Shown: one piece after another, positions 15,461-25,001 of the stretch
Position numbering within the stretch: the stretch's first letter is position 1
Layout of the letters: each line of letters begins with the position of its first letter
Assembly: GCA_001567115.1 (NCBI GenBank)
Contig: LMZT01000083.1
Span: 1 to 43,838 of the forward strand
DNA: 43,838 nt
Reading direction: 5' to 3'
DNA from: Candidatus Hinthialibacteria bacterium OLB16
GTDB taxonomy: Bacteria; Hinthialibacterota; Hinthialibacteria; OLB16
Translations under genes and position numbers: made by a program
The notes under the pieces: model-generated
What the model was told of the DNA's origin: nothing
Database searches by the model: none
Seen by the model: only the letters and a program-made list of their open reading frames with translations

Positions 15461-16374
15461 TCAGGCCTTTCGTCCCTTAAGGTAGGTTGCTACCCTTTTC
15501 CATAATCCCCCCACATCCCGATCCTCGCTGCCTTCCTCACATAGAGAATTCAGAAGCCGTGTGGTCAAAGTCTGAATACCCCGTGAGGCAATCCCATGCG
15601 GCGCTTCTTCGAGGAATGCTCTCTGGTTTCTGACAGCGATCGGCATATCCGGATCCCTTAGGACCGAACCCAGCAGATTGAGGGGATGGCCCAGGAATCG
15701 GGCCGACATCTCACTCATAAAGCTGCCGGTTTTTTCCGCCTCTTTCTCAGAGGATGCCATGTTGACCACCAGGTGGACTTTTTTTGAAGGTTCATGCAGG
15801 TGGATATTCTTGAGCATCTGATACGCATCGAGATAGGCGTCGGTTCCGGGGTGGTGACCACCAGAACCTCCCGGGCGGCATGGACAAACGAGAGAACACT
15901 ATCGGCAAGCCCAGCCGCGGTATCCACCAGGATCAGATCCATTTCGGGCAGGAAACCCTGGAACTGATGGATCAGCCCCTCCAATTCTCTCTCACGCAGC
16001 ATGGCCAGCTCTGCGATGCCACTCGAGGCAGGGATGACCTTCACTCCCGCCGGGCCTTCGATCATGACCTCCCCCAGCCGCTTTTCGCCACTGATGACAT
16101 GCGACAGGTTAAAATGAGGCTGAAGTCCGAGCAGGACATGGATATTGGCCAGTGAGAGATCGGCATCCACCACGAGGACTTTCTTCCCGCGCCGGGACAG
16201 GGCGATGGCCAGATTCGCCACGATATTCGATTTGCCCACCCCACCTTTCCCGCTGGTGACCGCGATGGTGCGAACCTTGCGGTATTCGGGCCGCAAGGCC
16301 ACGACCGGAGCCTCGGGATGCAGGGATTCAATCATTTCACGCAGGCGTTGCGCCTGATCGGTAACGGCTGGCAT
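15461..16374 (-). CDS. flhG: FlhG/YlxH MinD-like ATPase, frame broken by one missing base
   Basis: FlhG works with FlhF to set flagellum number. The first part (MPAVTDQAQRLREMIESLHP) has a deviant Walker A (SGKGGVGKSNIVANLA), then DADLSLANIHVLLG and the switch DLILVDTAAGL. After VVTTPEPT the frame is lost near 15838; the other frame continues as AYLDAYQMLKNIHLHEP, LVVNMASSEKEAEKTG and ends at 15461. MinD-like FlhG proteins typically read TPEPTxxxDAY, so the join is exact if one G is added. The span of 914 bases is one short of 305 codons, which fits. I treat it as a real gene with a probable sequencing error. Confidence 0.85.
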
Positions 16375-16377
16375 TGG

Positions 16378-17772
16378 TTAAGCCTCCACTTTTCCACCCG
16401 CCACTGAATGGAGCGTGTGGTCCGAACTCTCCAGGGTTAGCGAAGCCAGGATCTCATCGGCCAGGTGGAGAGCATTGACTGGCTCGATATCCTCCGGGAC
16501 ATTCTGGCCGGTGGTCAGATATGAAACGGGAATATGGGTGAGATGCTGGATGTTGAATGGATTCGCGAAGTTGCGGGTTTCATCCAGTTTGGTCACGATC
16601 AGGCTGTGGATGGAGAGGGGCTTGAACCTTTCAACCGCCTCCTCAATATAACGGTCGTTCATAGTCGACGAAAGGACGAGCACCTTCTCGCAATCGGGAA
16701 TAGGATCGAGGAAAGCGCGCAGCTCGGCCATCTGGGTTTCATCACGTGGTGAGCGCCCGGCCGTGTCGATGAAGATGACATCGGCATCGGAACAGCGCCT
16801 GAGTGCATCCGGCATTTCTTCAGGCCCATAGACCACCTGGAGATCCAGGCGGAGAATTTCGGCATATTTGCGCAGCTGGTCTTCGGCCGCCAGGCGGTAG
16901 GTATCGACTGTGATCAGGCCCACCCGGGTTGAAACCCGTGGATTGACGACCAGGCCCGAGGCGAGTTTGGCGAGTGTGGTGGTTTTTCCAACACCAGTCG
17001 GTCCGACAAGAGTGATAATACGCTGTCCGGTTTCCGGTTTGGCTATCGGTGGAACAGTTGCCAGGGACCCGGCGATCAGTTCGCGCAGGATCTTCTGTTC
17101 ATAATCCACCCCTGGGTGCGGGATCGCCATGAGTTTCAGAGCGATGCGGTTGAGCAGGGATTCGGACAGGGCGCTTTCCATCAGTTTCTTCATACTGGAA
17201 TGCCACTCAACCGGAACCTCGGCGAGCAGGCCGAATCGGCCAAGCGGACCTGTGATCGACAGGAGCCTTTCCATTGAGTTGGCCAGACGGTCGATTCTGA
17301 CCTCGAGCGCTTCAAACCGGGTGGGGTCAAACAGGGAATCAGCAGCAGGTTTTTCACTGGCAGCTGAGGCTGCATCTCCAGCTGCGGGAGCGGGATGAGA
17401 TTCGGCAGTTGCAGTGTGAGCAGGGGTGTTGGATTGCCGGATTTTTTCGATTTTAGAAAGAAACTCATGGGCCGCAGCATGAGCATGGCTGACCGGCACT
17501 GGTGCAGGCGCAGCTGCCTTAACCTCAGCTGCAGGAGCTGTTGCAGCCACCCGCAGATCATTGGCCGCCATCGGAGCGAGCCGGTTCGGGCTGTACAGGG
17601 GCTGCTGGTCTTCCAGCGCCGCTGTGACTTCGACTCGCGGTTTTCCCAGGATGCCGAACAGCCTTCCCGGGTATGTCCGTGTATGAAGAATGACAGCATT
17701 CTCCCCCAGTTCGGATTTGACCCGAGCCATGGCCAGCTGGACTGTTGCAGCTTCAAACTTTCGAATTCTCAT
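16378..17772 (-). CDS. flhF: flagellar biosynthesis GTPase FlhF
   Basis: A 464-residue SRP-type GTPase that opens MRIRKFEAATVQLAMARVKS, as FlhF does. A low-complexity Ala/Pro linker (about residues 70-140) precedes the NG domain. The G1 loop is VGPTGVGKTTTLAKLAS near residues 254-268; further motifs are DTYRLAAEDQLRKYAE, DTAGRSPRD and TKLDE. FlhF guides the placement and assembly of flagella with FlhG and targets early flagellar proteins. Start ATG 17772 follows GAGGGGG, 15 bases after the flhA stop. Confidence 0.95.
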   Translation of the reverse strand: MRIRKFEAATVQLAMARVKSELGENAVILHTRTYPGRLFGILGKPRVEVTAALEDQQPLYSPNRLAPMAANDLRVAATAPAAEVKAAAPAPVPVSHAHAAAHEFLSKIEKIRQSNTPAHTATAESHPAPAAGDAASAASEKPAADSLFDPTRFEALEVRIDRLANSMERLLSITGPLGRFGLLAEVPVEWHSSMKKLMESALSESLLNRIALKLMAIPHPGVDYEQKILRELIAGSLATVPPIAKPETGQRIITLVGPTGVGKTTTLAKLASGLVVNPRVSTRVGLITVDTYRLAAEDQLRKYAEILRLDLQVVYGPEEMPDALRRCSDADVIFIDTAGRSPRDETQMAELRAFLDPIPDCEKVLVLSSTMNDRYIEEAVERFKPLSIHSLIVTKLDETRNFANPFNIQHLTHIPVSYLTTGQNVPEDIEPVNALHLADEILASLTLESSDHTLHSVAGGKVEA

Positions 17773-17787
17773 TTCCCCCTCATCCCC

Positions 17788-19993
17788 CTATCGACTGAGA
17801 CTGTCTGACAGCCTTTCCATTTTTTGTGAAAAGGCGTCCATCAGGTGCGTGCTCCCTGTGTTTTTTTCGCTGAGTGTGACTGTTCCGATGCTTCTGAGGC
17901 TGGCATCGCCGGTTACCTCGGTGTACGACAAAAACGATGATGCCTGGTATCTGGCGCCGTATCAGTCGGCTGAAGACCAGGCGAATCTGCGGATTGGTGA
18001 GTATCACGGGATGAACCCCGAGCGCAGCCGCCTCATCGGACTGAACCTGCACTGCGGCATAGATTCGCCTGGAAAGAGCCGGATCCAGCGCTGCAAAGGA
18101 TCCCTGGCTGGTTTGCCGTGCCGCATTCTGAATCTCGGCCTCCACCTGGGGATCGAGCAGAATCACGGACAGGGTTCCATCTCCCGCCAAGAGGGACTGG
18201 ATGATTCCCGGAGCCAGCGACATGCGTGCGAATTCAGTCAGCGCATCCGGGTCCTTTGTCAGGCTGACATTGTCCGCCAGCGATTCAAGGATCAAAGCCA
18301 GATTGCGGACCGAGACGCGCTCGGCAAGCAGATTCTGGAGGACTTTCTGGATCTTCCCGACTCCGATAGCCTGTGAACCATCGAGGAGTTCGGCGACGAC
18401 AACCGGCGCCTCCACCTTGATGCCATCGAGCAGTTTTTGAGTTTCCTGGCGTCCAAGCAGGTCTGCTGCATGACGGCGGATCACTTCAGTCAGATGTGTT
18501 GCGAGGACCGCGGATGGCTCGATGACATTATGGCCGGCCAGCTCTGCCGCGCCGCGATTCTGAGGGGTGATCCAGATTGCCGGAACACCGAAGGCCGGTT
18601 CGGTGGTGTGGACGCCGGGAAGATCGCCAGCGCCTTCACCCGGGTTAATGGCAAGGTAATGATCGGGGAGTATCTCGCCCATAGCAACCTGAACTCCCCG
18701 TATGCGCAACATGTATTCATTCGGGCCGAGTTGAATGTTGTCGCGGATGCGGATCTGGGGAACTACAATGCCGAGTTCCAGTGCGATCGAACGCCGGATT
18801 GTGGCGACCTGCTCGAGGAAGGTGCCACCCCGTGCGGAATCCATCAGCGGAACGAGGTTGTAGCCGATCATGAGTTCCATCGCATCCACTTTGAGGAAGC
18901 TTTCGACCGGCTCTGGTTCTTTTGGCGCATCCTCCAGCGTTTCGCGCTTTTGCCGCACCTGGACTTCATACTGTTCCTGTTCCCGTCGTGTGACCAGGTA
19001 CCACATGACAGAAAGCGCCAGGGCAATGCTGGCAAAGGGAAAGAAGATCCCGCGTGTATCGGCATTCACAAAAGAGACAACTGCAAGGAATCCGAGTGTG
19101 CCGGCGGCCACCGCCAGAGAGGCCGGCTGCGCAAGCAATTGCCTGCCAACACTGGTTCCAAGCGTGTCTTTGGAGGCAGCACGTGTCACAACAATGCCGG
19201 ATGCAGTCGAGACCAGCAGGGAGGGAATCTGCGATACGAGGCCATCGCCGATGGACAGAATCGTATATGTAGCCATGGTATCCACCAGCGACAGGCTCTC
19301 CCGTGTCGCGCCGACAATGATCCCGCCGATGACATTGATCACTGTAATCACCAGGCCGGCGATGGCATCTCCGCGCACAAAGCGGCTGGCGCCATCCATG
19401 GCCCCATAGAAATCGGATTCACGCGCCAGGGATTCACGCTTGGCCCGCGCCTGGTCTTCTGTTATCAGACCGCTGTTGAGATCCTGGTCGATGGAGAGCT
19501 GTTTTCCAGGCATGGCATCGAGAGTGAATCTCGCCGCTACTTCAGCAATCCGGCTTGCACCGCGTGTGATCACGATGAACTGAATCAAAACCAGGATGAG
19601 GAAGATTACAAATCCGACGACAGCATTGCTGCCAGCGACATATCGTCCGAAGAATTCGATCACGGCTCCCGCTTTTTCAGTCGGCTCGCCGGCAGTTGGA
19701 AGGAGAATCAGCTTGGTGCTGGCAACATTCAAAGACAGGCGGAAGAGTGTCAGCAGCAGGATGACACTCGGGAATGTCGAAAACTCAAGCGGCCCGGAGA
19801 TATAAAAAGAAATCATCAGGACCATCAGAGACAATGCAATGTTGAGGGTAATCAGAATTGAGATAAAACTGGCGGGAACTGCACCCAGCATAATCACCAG
19901 GATGCCGATGATGCCAAGCGCCGCCAGCAGATTGGCACGGTTTTCAGGGTGGAGCAGGCCGCGCGGGGCTTCTAATCCGTTGCCATTCGCCAT
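17788..19993 (-). CDS. flhA: flagellar export protein FlhA, C-terminus shifted by one extra T
   Basis: FlhA is the large inner-membrane component of the flagellar export gate. Eight membrane segments fill the N-terminal 330 residues, with the conserved RSLNVASTKLILL-type stretch (FRLSLNVASTKLILLPTAGE), DAMPGKQLSIDQDLNSGLI and FVRGDAIAGLVIT. The cytoplasmic domain follows (IGYNLVPLMD, GNRGAAELAG-like). As sequenced, frame is lost after QIPGI at a run of five A on the plus strand (17930-17934); removing one base restores IIVLSYTEVTGDASL and ends at TAG 17788-17790, 15 bases before flhF. The span of 2206 bases is one more than 735 codons. A 734-residue FlhA would be of normal length. Confidence 0.92.
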
Positions 19994-19996
19994 GGT

Positions 19997-21078
19997 TTAC
20001 ACCCCAACCATCACTTTCTTCCGGTCGAGCGCCCGGACATACGCAAGGACCTTTGCGACTGCCTGCCAGAGATCGACCGGGACAGTGTCTCCGATATCGC
20101 AGGTCCGATAGAGCTGCCTTGCCAGCCAAGGCTCCTCATACAATGGTATTTCGTGTTCCTGTGCAATCTCACGGATACGGAGGGCAATCAAACCCTGTCC
20201 CTTTGCAACGACATGTGGTGCTTCACGCTCGGATGGGTCGTATCTCAGGGCGATGGAGTAGTGAGTCGGATTGGTTACGATAACTTCGGCATGAGGGACT
20301 TCCGCCATCATGCGGTTGCGGGCCTGCTGCTGGCGGATTGAACGGACCCGGGCCTTGATTTGTGGATCTCCCTCGGTTTCTTTCAGCTCCTGCTTGATCT
20401 CGTAACGGCTCATGCGGATGCTTTTTTCAAACTGCCAGCGTTGAAAAGCATAATCAGAAACAGCCATGATCAGGAGGAACAGCAGAATCAAGCCGGCCAG
20501 GCGAAATCCAATGATCAGGTAAGCTGGAAACACTGTGGTTGGATCCGAGTCCATCAATTCACAGGCTGCGGGGATTATCGACTCAAAAACAGACCATGAC
20601 ACCCAGACGACAACGAGAAACTTGAAGATCGATTTGAGAGTTTCTGAAAGCATGTGTGTAGAAAAGACCCGCTTGGCGCCCTGAATCGGATTGATTCTGG
20701 ACAGTTTAGGCTGAAGAGGCTTTCCAGATATCAGGAATCCGACTTGCAGCAGATACCCGGCAAGGGACGCCGCAACCAGAAGCAGCATAAGCGGGCCGAT
20801 GATGATCAGGACACGGAAAAAGACATCCTGCAGGAGCAATACCGCACCGGCTTTTGACAGGTCGATATCCGAAAGATTTTCAAAGAAATATATCAGGAGC
20901 ATGGACATTCTGTTCGCCATGTAAGGCCCCAGGTAATAGATTCCGAAGGTTGCAGCGGACAGCACCGCAAGGTTCCCACTTCGCGGCTGCTGGCGACACG
21001 ACCCTCATCGCGCGCTTTTTCGCGCTGGCGTGGAGTCGCATCTTCCGTTCTCTCTTCGCTGTCATCACCCGATGCCAT
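19997..21078 (-). CDS. flhB: flagellar export protein FlhB, frame broken by one missing base
   Basis: FlhB controls export substrate switching. The N-terminus MASGDDSEERTEDATPRQRE, then KARDEGRVASSREVGTL, is typical (the EDATPRQREKARDEG motif). Near 20971 the frame shifts and continues as AVLSAATFGIYYLGPYM, with four membrane segments and the auto-cleavage motif NPTH (EVIVTNPTHYSIALRY) that FlhB uses to change specificity. Adding one C to a two-C run restores a 360-residue protein; the span is 1082 bases, one short of 361 codons. Start ATG 21078 lies 17 bases after fliR. Confidence 0.92.
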
Positions 21079-21095
21079 CTGTTTTCCTTATCCGA

Positions 21096-21891
21096 TCAGG
21101 TTGCACCCGCCACGACCAGCGCCAGCTGGTCCGAGGCAGCCGCAATTGAATCTATAAGCCTCCCTACAAGGTAGACAAATGGGCCGATTCCCAGCCATAC
21201 GAGGAACAGCCCCAATCCGATTCGCAATGGAATATCGTTTACCAGCAGATTGAGTTGAGGAACCATCCTTGCCAGGAAGCCCTCAGGAATCCAGAGCAGC
21301 GTCATCACAAGCAGGCAGGGTGTCGCCACCTGCAAACCGACGACAAACAGCGCCTCAGCATAGGTTTCCATGAGCGGCCAGACTTCCAGCGGCAAACCAG
21401 CCCCGCCTGGCGGAACCAGTTCAAAGGTCCGCATGATTCCCCTGAAGAGGTGGTGGTGGCCATGCAACGCCAGAAAGAGTGTTGTCGCCAGAAGCCCCTT
21501 CAGATTGCCGATCAATGACGCCGACTCATTTGTGATGGGATCGATGACATCCGAAACGGCAAATCCGATGAGGTGGTCGATCACTTCCCCGCCGAACTGC
21601 AGCCCAGCCATGATCAGAGTCGCCAGGAAGCCGATCGAAATTCCCAAAAAACGCCTCGCCACAGGCACGCAGCGCCAGCTCCCACCCATAATCCGGTGCG
21701 CTCAACGGAGCGGGGAGATTCATCATCACCACCAGGGACAAAGCCGAGCCGATCGCAACCACCAGCTGGGGGGCGACACGCAGCAGAGCGCTTCCCAGCA
21801 CCGGCGCTGCGACAACCATGGCGGTCATGCGCACAAATACCAGGAGAAACACTCTCAATTGATCCTGCAGCATTCCGTAATCGATCGGCAT
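21096..21891 (-). CDS. fliR: flagellar export protein FliR, frame broken by one extra base
   Basis: FliR is a channel-forming component of the export gate with FliP and FliQ. The first frame gives MPIDYGMLQDQLRVFLLVFV and continues to ALRACGEAFFG. Then near 21643-21651 (a three-C and six-A run on the plus strand) the frame changes to ISIGFLATLIMAGLQFGGEV, VIDPITNESASLIGNL, LFLALHGHHHLFRG, all classical FliR. The span of 796 bases is one more than 265 codons; removing one base gives 264 residues, the usual size. ATG 21891 is 3 bases after the fliQ stop. Confidence 0.9.
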
Positions 21892-21894
21892 GAT

Positions 21895-22164
21895 TTATTT
21901 CACCAGGTGCGGCATTTCTTCCACCAGCCGAATGGTGTAGTCCATGATCTGCTGAAGGCTCCAGGGCATCACCAGCAGCAGCGCCACCAGAATCGCAATG
22001 ATCTTGGGCACAAATGTCAGAGTCTGCTCCTGTATCTGTGTCATTGCCTGGAAAATGCTGACAATCAGTCCGACAATCATGCCAACCAGCATGACAGGCA
22101 CAGACAGATAAAGTGTCAGGAGGAGCATGTCTCTTCCGAGTGCAATGACTGTGCCTTCATCCAT
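21895..22164 (-). CDS. fliQ: flagellar export protein FliQ
   Basis: An 89-residue protein with two membrane segments and the family pattern MLLLTLYLSVPVMLVGMIVG, LIVSIFQAMTQIQEQTLTFVP with the conserved Q-QEQTL motif. It forms part of the export gate spiral with FliP and FliR. A G-rich ribosome binding site precedes ATG 22164. Frame intact. Confidence 0.96.
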   Translation of the reverse strand: MDEGTVIALGRDMLLLTLYLSVPVMLVGMIVGLIVSIFQAMTQIQEQTLTFVPKIIAILVALLLVMPWSLQQIMDYTIRLVEEMPHLVK

Positions 22165-22209
22165 TGATACATCCCCCCTCAGACCTCATATAACCCATGT
22201 CAACTCAAT

Positions 22210-22232
22210 GAATCGGAAGAATGTCCCGATTC
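22210..22232. other. intercistronic hairpin in the fliP-fliQ gap
   Basis: GAATCGG (22210-22216) and CCGATTC (22226-22232) form a 7-bp stem with a 9-base loop inside the 114-base gap between fliP and fliQ (22165-22278). The rest of the gap holds no gene. No T run follows, so it is not a clear terminator. Confidence 0.5.
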
Positions 22233-22278
22233 ACCCTCTCTCTCTGATTACAACTACGGATCCCGGTTGAAACCCCGC

Positions 22279-23184
22279 CTATGATCCGAGAATCGATACC
22301 CCCAACGACTCAACGACAAGACGCCAGCCATCCACCATCACAAAGAGAAGGATTTTGAACGGCAGCGAAATCAGCACTGGACTCAAAGTGAACATGCCCA
22401 TCGAAAGAATGACAGCGGCGATCACAATGTCTATGACGAGAAATGGCAAAAACAGAAGGAAGCCCATAATGAACGACTTCTGCAGTTCGCTCAGGACAAA
22501 GGCCGGGATGAGAACCCGTAGAGGAACATCCGGCTCCCTGCTGGGTTTTTCAAGCCCTGCCATCACCATCATCAGAGCCACTTCATCCTCGCCATCCGCG
22601 CCAATCTGGGACCACATGAAGGCGCGTATCGGCCGCACTGCCCGCTCGAGCATGATGTTGAACGGAAGAGTTTCTTCCGGAATCGCATCACCAGTGGCCG
22701 GATCGATTGCGCCACGCCGGCCCTGATCAAATTCATGTTTGAGGTAAGGCTGTATCGCTGTTGTATTTATTTCGCGCCAGACCGGCTCCATCACAAAAAA
22801 GGTAAGGAAAAGCGAAAGCCCGATCAGAACCTGGTTCGGCGGGGTCTGCTGCAGGTTGAGCGCCCGGCGGATGAACGACAGAACGATGATAATGCGGGTA
22901 AAGGAAGTCGTCAGAATCAGAATGCTGGGTGCGATGGTGAGAATGGTGAAGAGGAACAGGATCTGAAGTGTGACTGCGACATCTTTGGGATCCGAACTCG
23001 ACTCGACACCCATGTGCAGCGTGGGCAATCCCTGCCCCATGGCCGGTATCCCGGCGAAAAAGACCAGGAGCAGAACGACAAACAGAATCGCGATCGAGGC
23101 GATCCTCTTCACAGCCTGCAGCCTTGAAGAAAGTGAAAATGAAGAAACCCGAGTCTGCCGGTGATGGAGAGATTTGAAGGTCAT
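22279..23184 (-). CDS. fliP: flagellar export protein FliP
   Basis: A 301-residue protein with a long N-terminal leader (MTFKSLHHRQTRVSSFSLSS) before the first membrane segment, then FTILTIAPSILILTTSFTRI, IVVLSFIRRAL-like IVLSFIRRALNLQQTPPNQ, and the end ILLFVMVDGWRLVVESL. The loop between QPYLKHEFDQG and ERAVRPIRAFM is about 20 residues longer than in most FliP proteins. ATG 23184 overlaps the fliO stop (ATGA) and is preceded by GGAGG. FliP forms the export pore with FliQ and FliR. Confidence 0.95.
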   Translation of the reverse strand: MTFKSLHHRQTRVSSFSLSSRLQAVKRIASIAILFVVLLLVFFAGIPAMGQGLPTLHMGVESSSDPKDVAVTLQILFLFTILTIAPSILILTTSFTRIIIVLSFIRRALNLQQTPPNQVLIGLSLFLTFFVMEPVWREINTTAIQPYLKHEFDQGRRGAIDPATGDAIPEETLPFNIMLERAVRPIRAFMWSQIGADGEDEVALMMVMAGLEKPSREPDVPLRVLIPAFVLSELQKSFIMGFLLFLPFLVIDIVIAAVILSMGMFTLSPVLISLPFKILLFVMVDGWRLVVESLGVSILGS

Positions 23185-23831
23185 GATGACACCTCCTGGA
23201 AACGTGACATTTCCCGTTCCAGCTCATCCACATGAGACCGCAGTGAGGGGCCAAAGGGAGAAGTCGAGGGTGAGTACAGGCGGTTGGTGGATTTTACACC
23301 GATTCCATCCCACCCCCAGGTTTCGCGGATATGGCGGTTCTCTTCGGAATCATCAAACTGCGATAAACAGGTCAATCCCTGCGGCGATTCGCCGATAATG
23401 AGGAAGCGGTCCATTGCTGCGACAACATAGACTGATGATTTCTGCGATATCTGCTGCCGAGCCAAAACCTTCAGAGGTCCTGTTGTGGACAGCAGGGCAC
23501 TCCCTGTCCATCGGCGTGCGGCATAAGAAAACGCATAAATCGAACCGACCACCAAAAGCAGAGACATTACCATCTTCGCGATCAGCGAACCAAAACCGGT
23601 TGAAGGTCCAAGCCCTGCCACTGGAGTCTTTTCCGGTTCGGCGAGGTTGCGCTTCATGGCGCGATCATAAGCCTGGGAAAGACGGTCCATCTGAACCTTT
23701 GAGAGGCCTTGCGAGGAGAGCGTGGCTGTTGCAGCCGGAAGAGAAGGCGCAGTTGCCGTGTTTTCACCTGCGCGGGCAGGCAACACAAACAAAACAAGCA
23801 CAAGAGCACAGAACCAGAATTTCTGGCTCAT
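23181..23831 (-). CDS. fliO: flagellar protein FliO
   Basis: A 216-residue protein with a signal-like N-terminus (MSQKFWFCALVLVLFVLPARA), a second membrane segment around residue 85 (SLIAKMVMSLLLVVGSIYAF) and the FliO core (GPLKVLARQQISQKSSVYVV, FLIIGESPQGLTCLSQFDD). FliO helps FliP assemble. It is placed between fliY and fliP as usual, with a 111-base gap to fliY. Confidence 0.88.
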   Translation of the reverse strand: MSQKFWFCALVLVLFVLPARAGENTATAPSLPAATATLSSQGLSKVQMDRLSQAYDRAMKRNLAEPEKTPVAGLGPSTGFGSLIAKMVMSLLLVVGSIYAFSYAARRWTGSALLSTTGPLKVLARQQISQKSSVYVVAAMDRFLIIGESPQGLTCLSQFDDSEENRHIRETWGWDGIGVKSTNRLYSPSTSPFGPSLRSHVDELEREMSRFQEVSS

Positions 23832-23857
23832 CCCCCAATTCCCCCTTTTTCCCCTTG

Positions 23858-23934
23858 GGGAGCCCCCCAGGCTCCCGTGCTGCTCTATCCGGAGGGGGCC
23901 ATCGGACCCCCTAAGAACCGATGGCCCTCTCCGG
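23858..23934. other. two tandem hairpins in the fliY-fliO gap
   Basis: First, GGGAGCC (23858-23864) with GGCTCCC (23870-23876) has a 5-base loop. Second, CCGGAGGGGGCCATCGG (23889-23905) pairs with CCGATGGCCCTCTCCGG (23918-23934), a 17-bp stem with one wobble and a 12-base loop. The second is the strongest hairpin in the flagellar run. No downstream T run on the minus strand marks it as a Rho-independent terminator, although partial attenuation is possible. Confidence 0.7.
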
Positions 23935-23942
23935 CAGAGACA

Positions 23943-25001
23943 TCAACTTTTCCGTTCGCCGAAAGTTTTCACACGATCGGCCAGGCTTAAAATATCGGTG
24001 ATGCGGACACCGAAGTTCTCATCGATAACAACCACTTCACCTTTGGCGAAGATGACATCATTGACCAGCAGGTCCACCGGCTCGCCAGCCAGTTTATCCA
24101 GCTCGACGACCGAACCGGTTCCCAGCTTGAGAACATCCCTGATCTTCATGTTCGAACGTCCGAGCTCCACCCGTATCTCCAGCTCGATATCCATCAGCAG
24201 GTCGAGATTGGCTGGCGATGCAATCAGAGCCGGGCCTTCATCGGACAGGGCATCGAACTGAACCGGTGCGGCTTTGACTGAGGGCTGGGTTTCTCTGGCA
24301 GCTGCTGGCCTGGGAGCAGCCTGTTCAGAAGCCGGTGCGGACAGGCTTTCGAGCGAATCGATCAAATCCGCGGAAAAGAGCTGCCAGCAGCGATCCTGAA
24401 TCACCTCTCCCACAGACATTTCATACGGCTGAAGAACCATCTGCTCCTGCCCGCCCAGGCTGGCGCTGAGGCTCTCCGGATCGGCGTTGACTGCCTCAAC
24501 CTGCATGGGTGTATTGGAGACAGTCGCGCTGATCGCATGGCCCAGGCTGGCGTTGAGGTTCCCGAGGACTGTATTCATCACCTCCTGGAAAGCATCCGCC
24601 ACCATGCCTGTGAATTCAGTTGCTGAGGGATCCCCCACCATGGTTCCACCGATCGAACAGGCAGTCGCATGAGGGAAGATGAAAGCCGTTTCGCCGAAAA
24701 GCTTGCCATGATAGGAAAAGCGGGTGACAACCACTTTTTCCTGGATCGTTTCGGCGGCACTCCGGCTGGTTTTCGCAACCGGCCGTTGAGGAACAAATTT
24801 TCCAGTGGTGGCCAGGAAGGTCCCCACCATTTCGGACATGGTATGGGCTGCCAGGCCGGCATAAACACTCAGGCCCTGCGCCTGGCGGGGATTGATTGCC
24901 AAAGATTTGGCGGCTGCGGGTTCGATGGCTCCCCCTCCGCCGCCGCCCGCTCCCTTCAGCAGGGCATCGATTTCTTCCTGGGAAAGTGCATCTGCGCTCA
25001 T
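23943..25001 (-). CDS. fliY: flagellar motor switch protein FliY (FliN family)
   Basis: A 352-residue protein. ATG 25001 overlaps the fliM stop (ATGA) with GGAG upstream; a GTG nine bases earlier is less likely. The N-terminus ALSQEEIDALLKGAGGGGGG is the FliM/FliY-type EIDALL motif. A CheC-like middle domain follows (VVVTRFSYHGKLFGETAFIF, VADAFQEVMNTVLGN), then a linker and the C-terminal SpoA/FliN domain (LDLLMDIELEIRVELGRSNM, IRDVLKLGTGSVVELDKLAG). This is the FliY architecture of Firmicutes, Spirochaetes and others, rather than the short FliN of Enterobacteria. It forms the C-ring. Confidence 0.92.
   Translation of the reverse strand: MSADALSQEEIDALLKGAGGGGGGAIEPAAAKSLAINPRQAQGLSVYAGLAAHTMSEMVGTFLATTGKFVPQRPVAKTSRSAAETIQEKVVVTRFSYHGKLFGETAFIFPHATACSIGGTMVGDPSATEFTGMVADAFQEVMNTVLGNLNASLGHAISATVSNTPMQVEAVNADPESLSASLGGQEQMVLQPYEMSVGEVIQDRCWQLFSADLIDSLESLSAPASEQAAPRPAAARETQPSVKAAPVQFDALSDEGPALIASPANLDLLMDIELEIRVELGRSNMKIRDVLKLGTGSVVELDKLAGEPVDLLVNDVIFAKGEVVVIDENFGVRITDILSLADRVKTFGERKS

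Noticed and set aside
15715-16374. Programmed ribosomal frameshifting in flhG and others
   Set aside because: No slippery heptamer or downstream RNA structure was seen at the flhG break, and the other breaks are in unrelated contexts with both extra and missing bases. Sequencing error fits better.
18437-19861. A 474-codon plus-strand frame opposite flhA
   Set aside because: It is fully inside flhA, lacks any known motif and reflects codon bias on the opposite strand.
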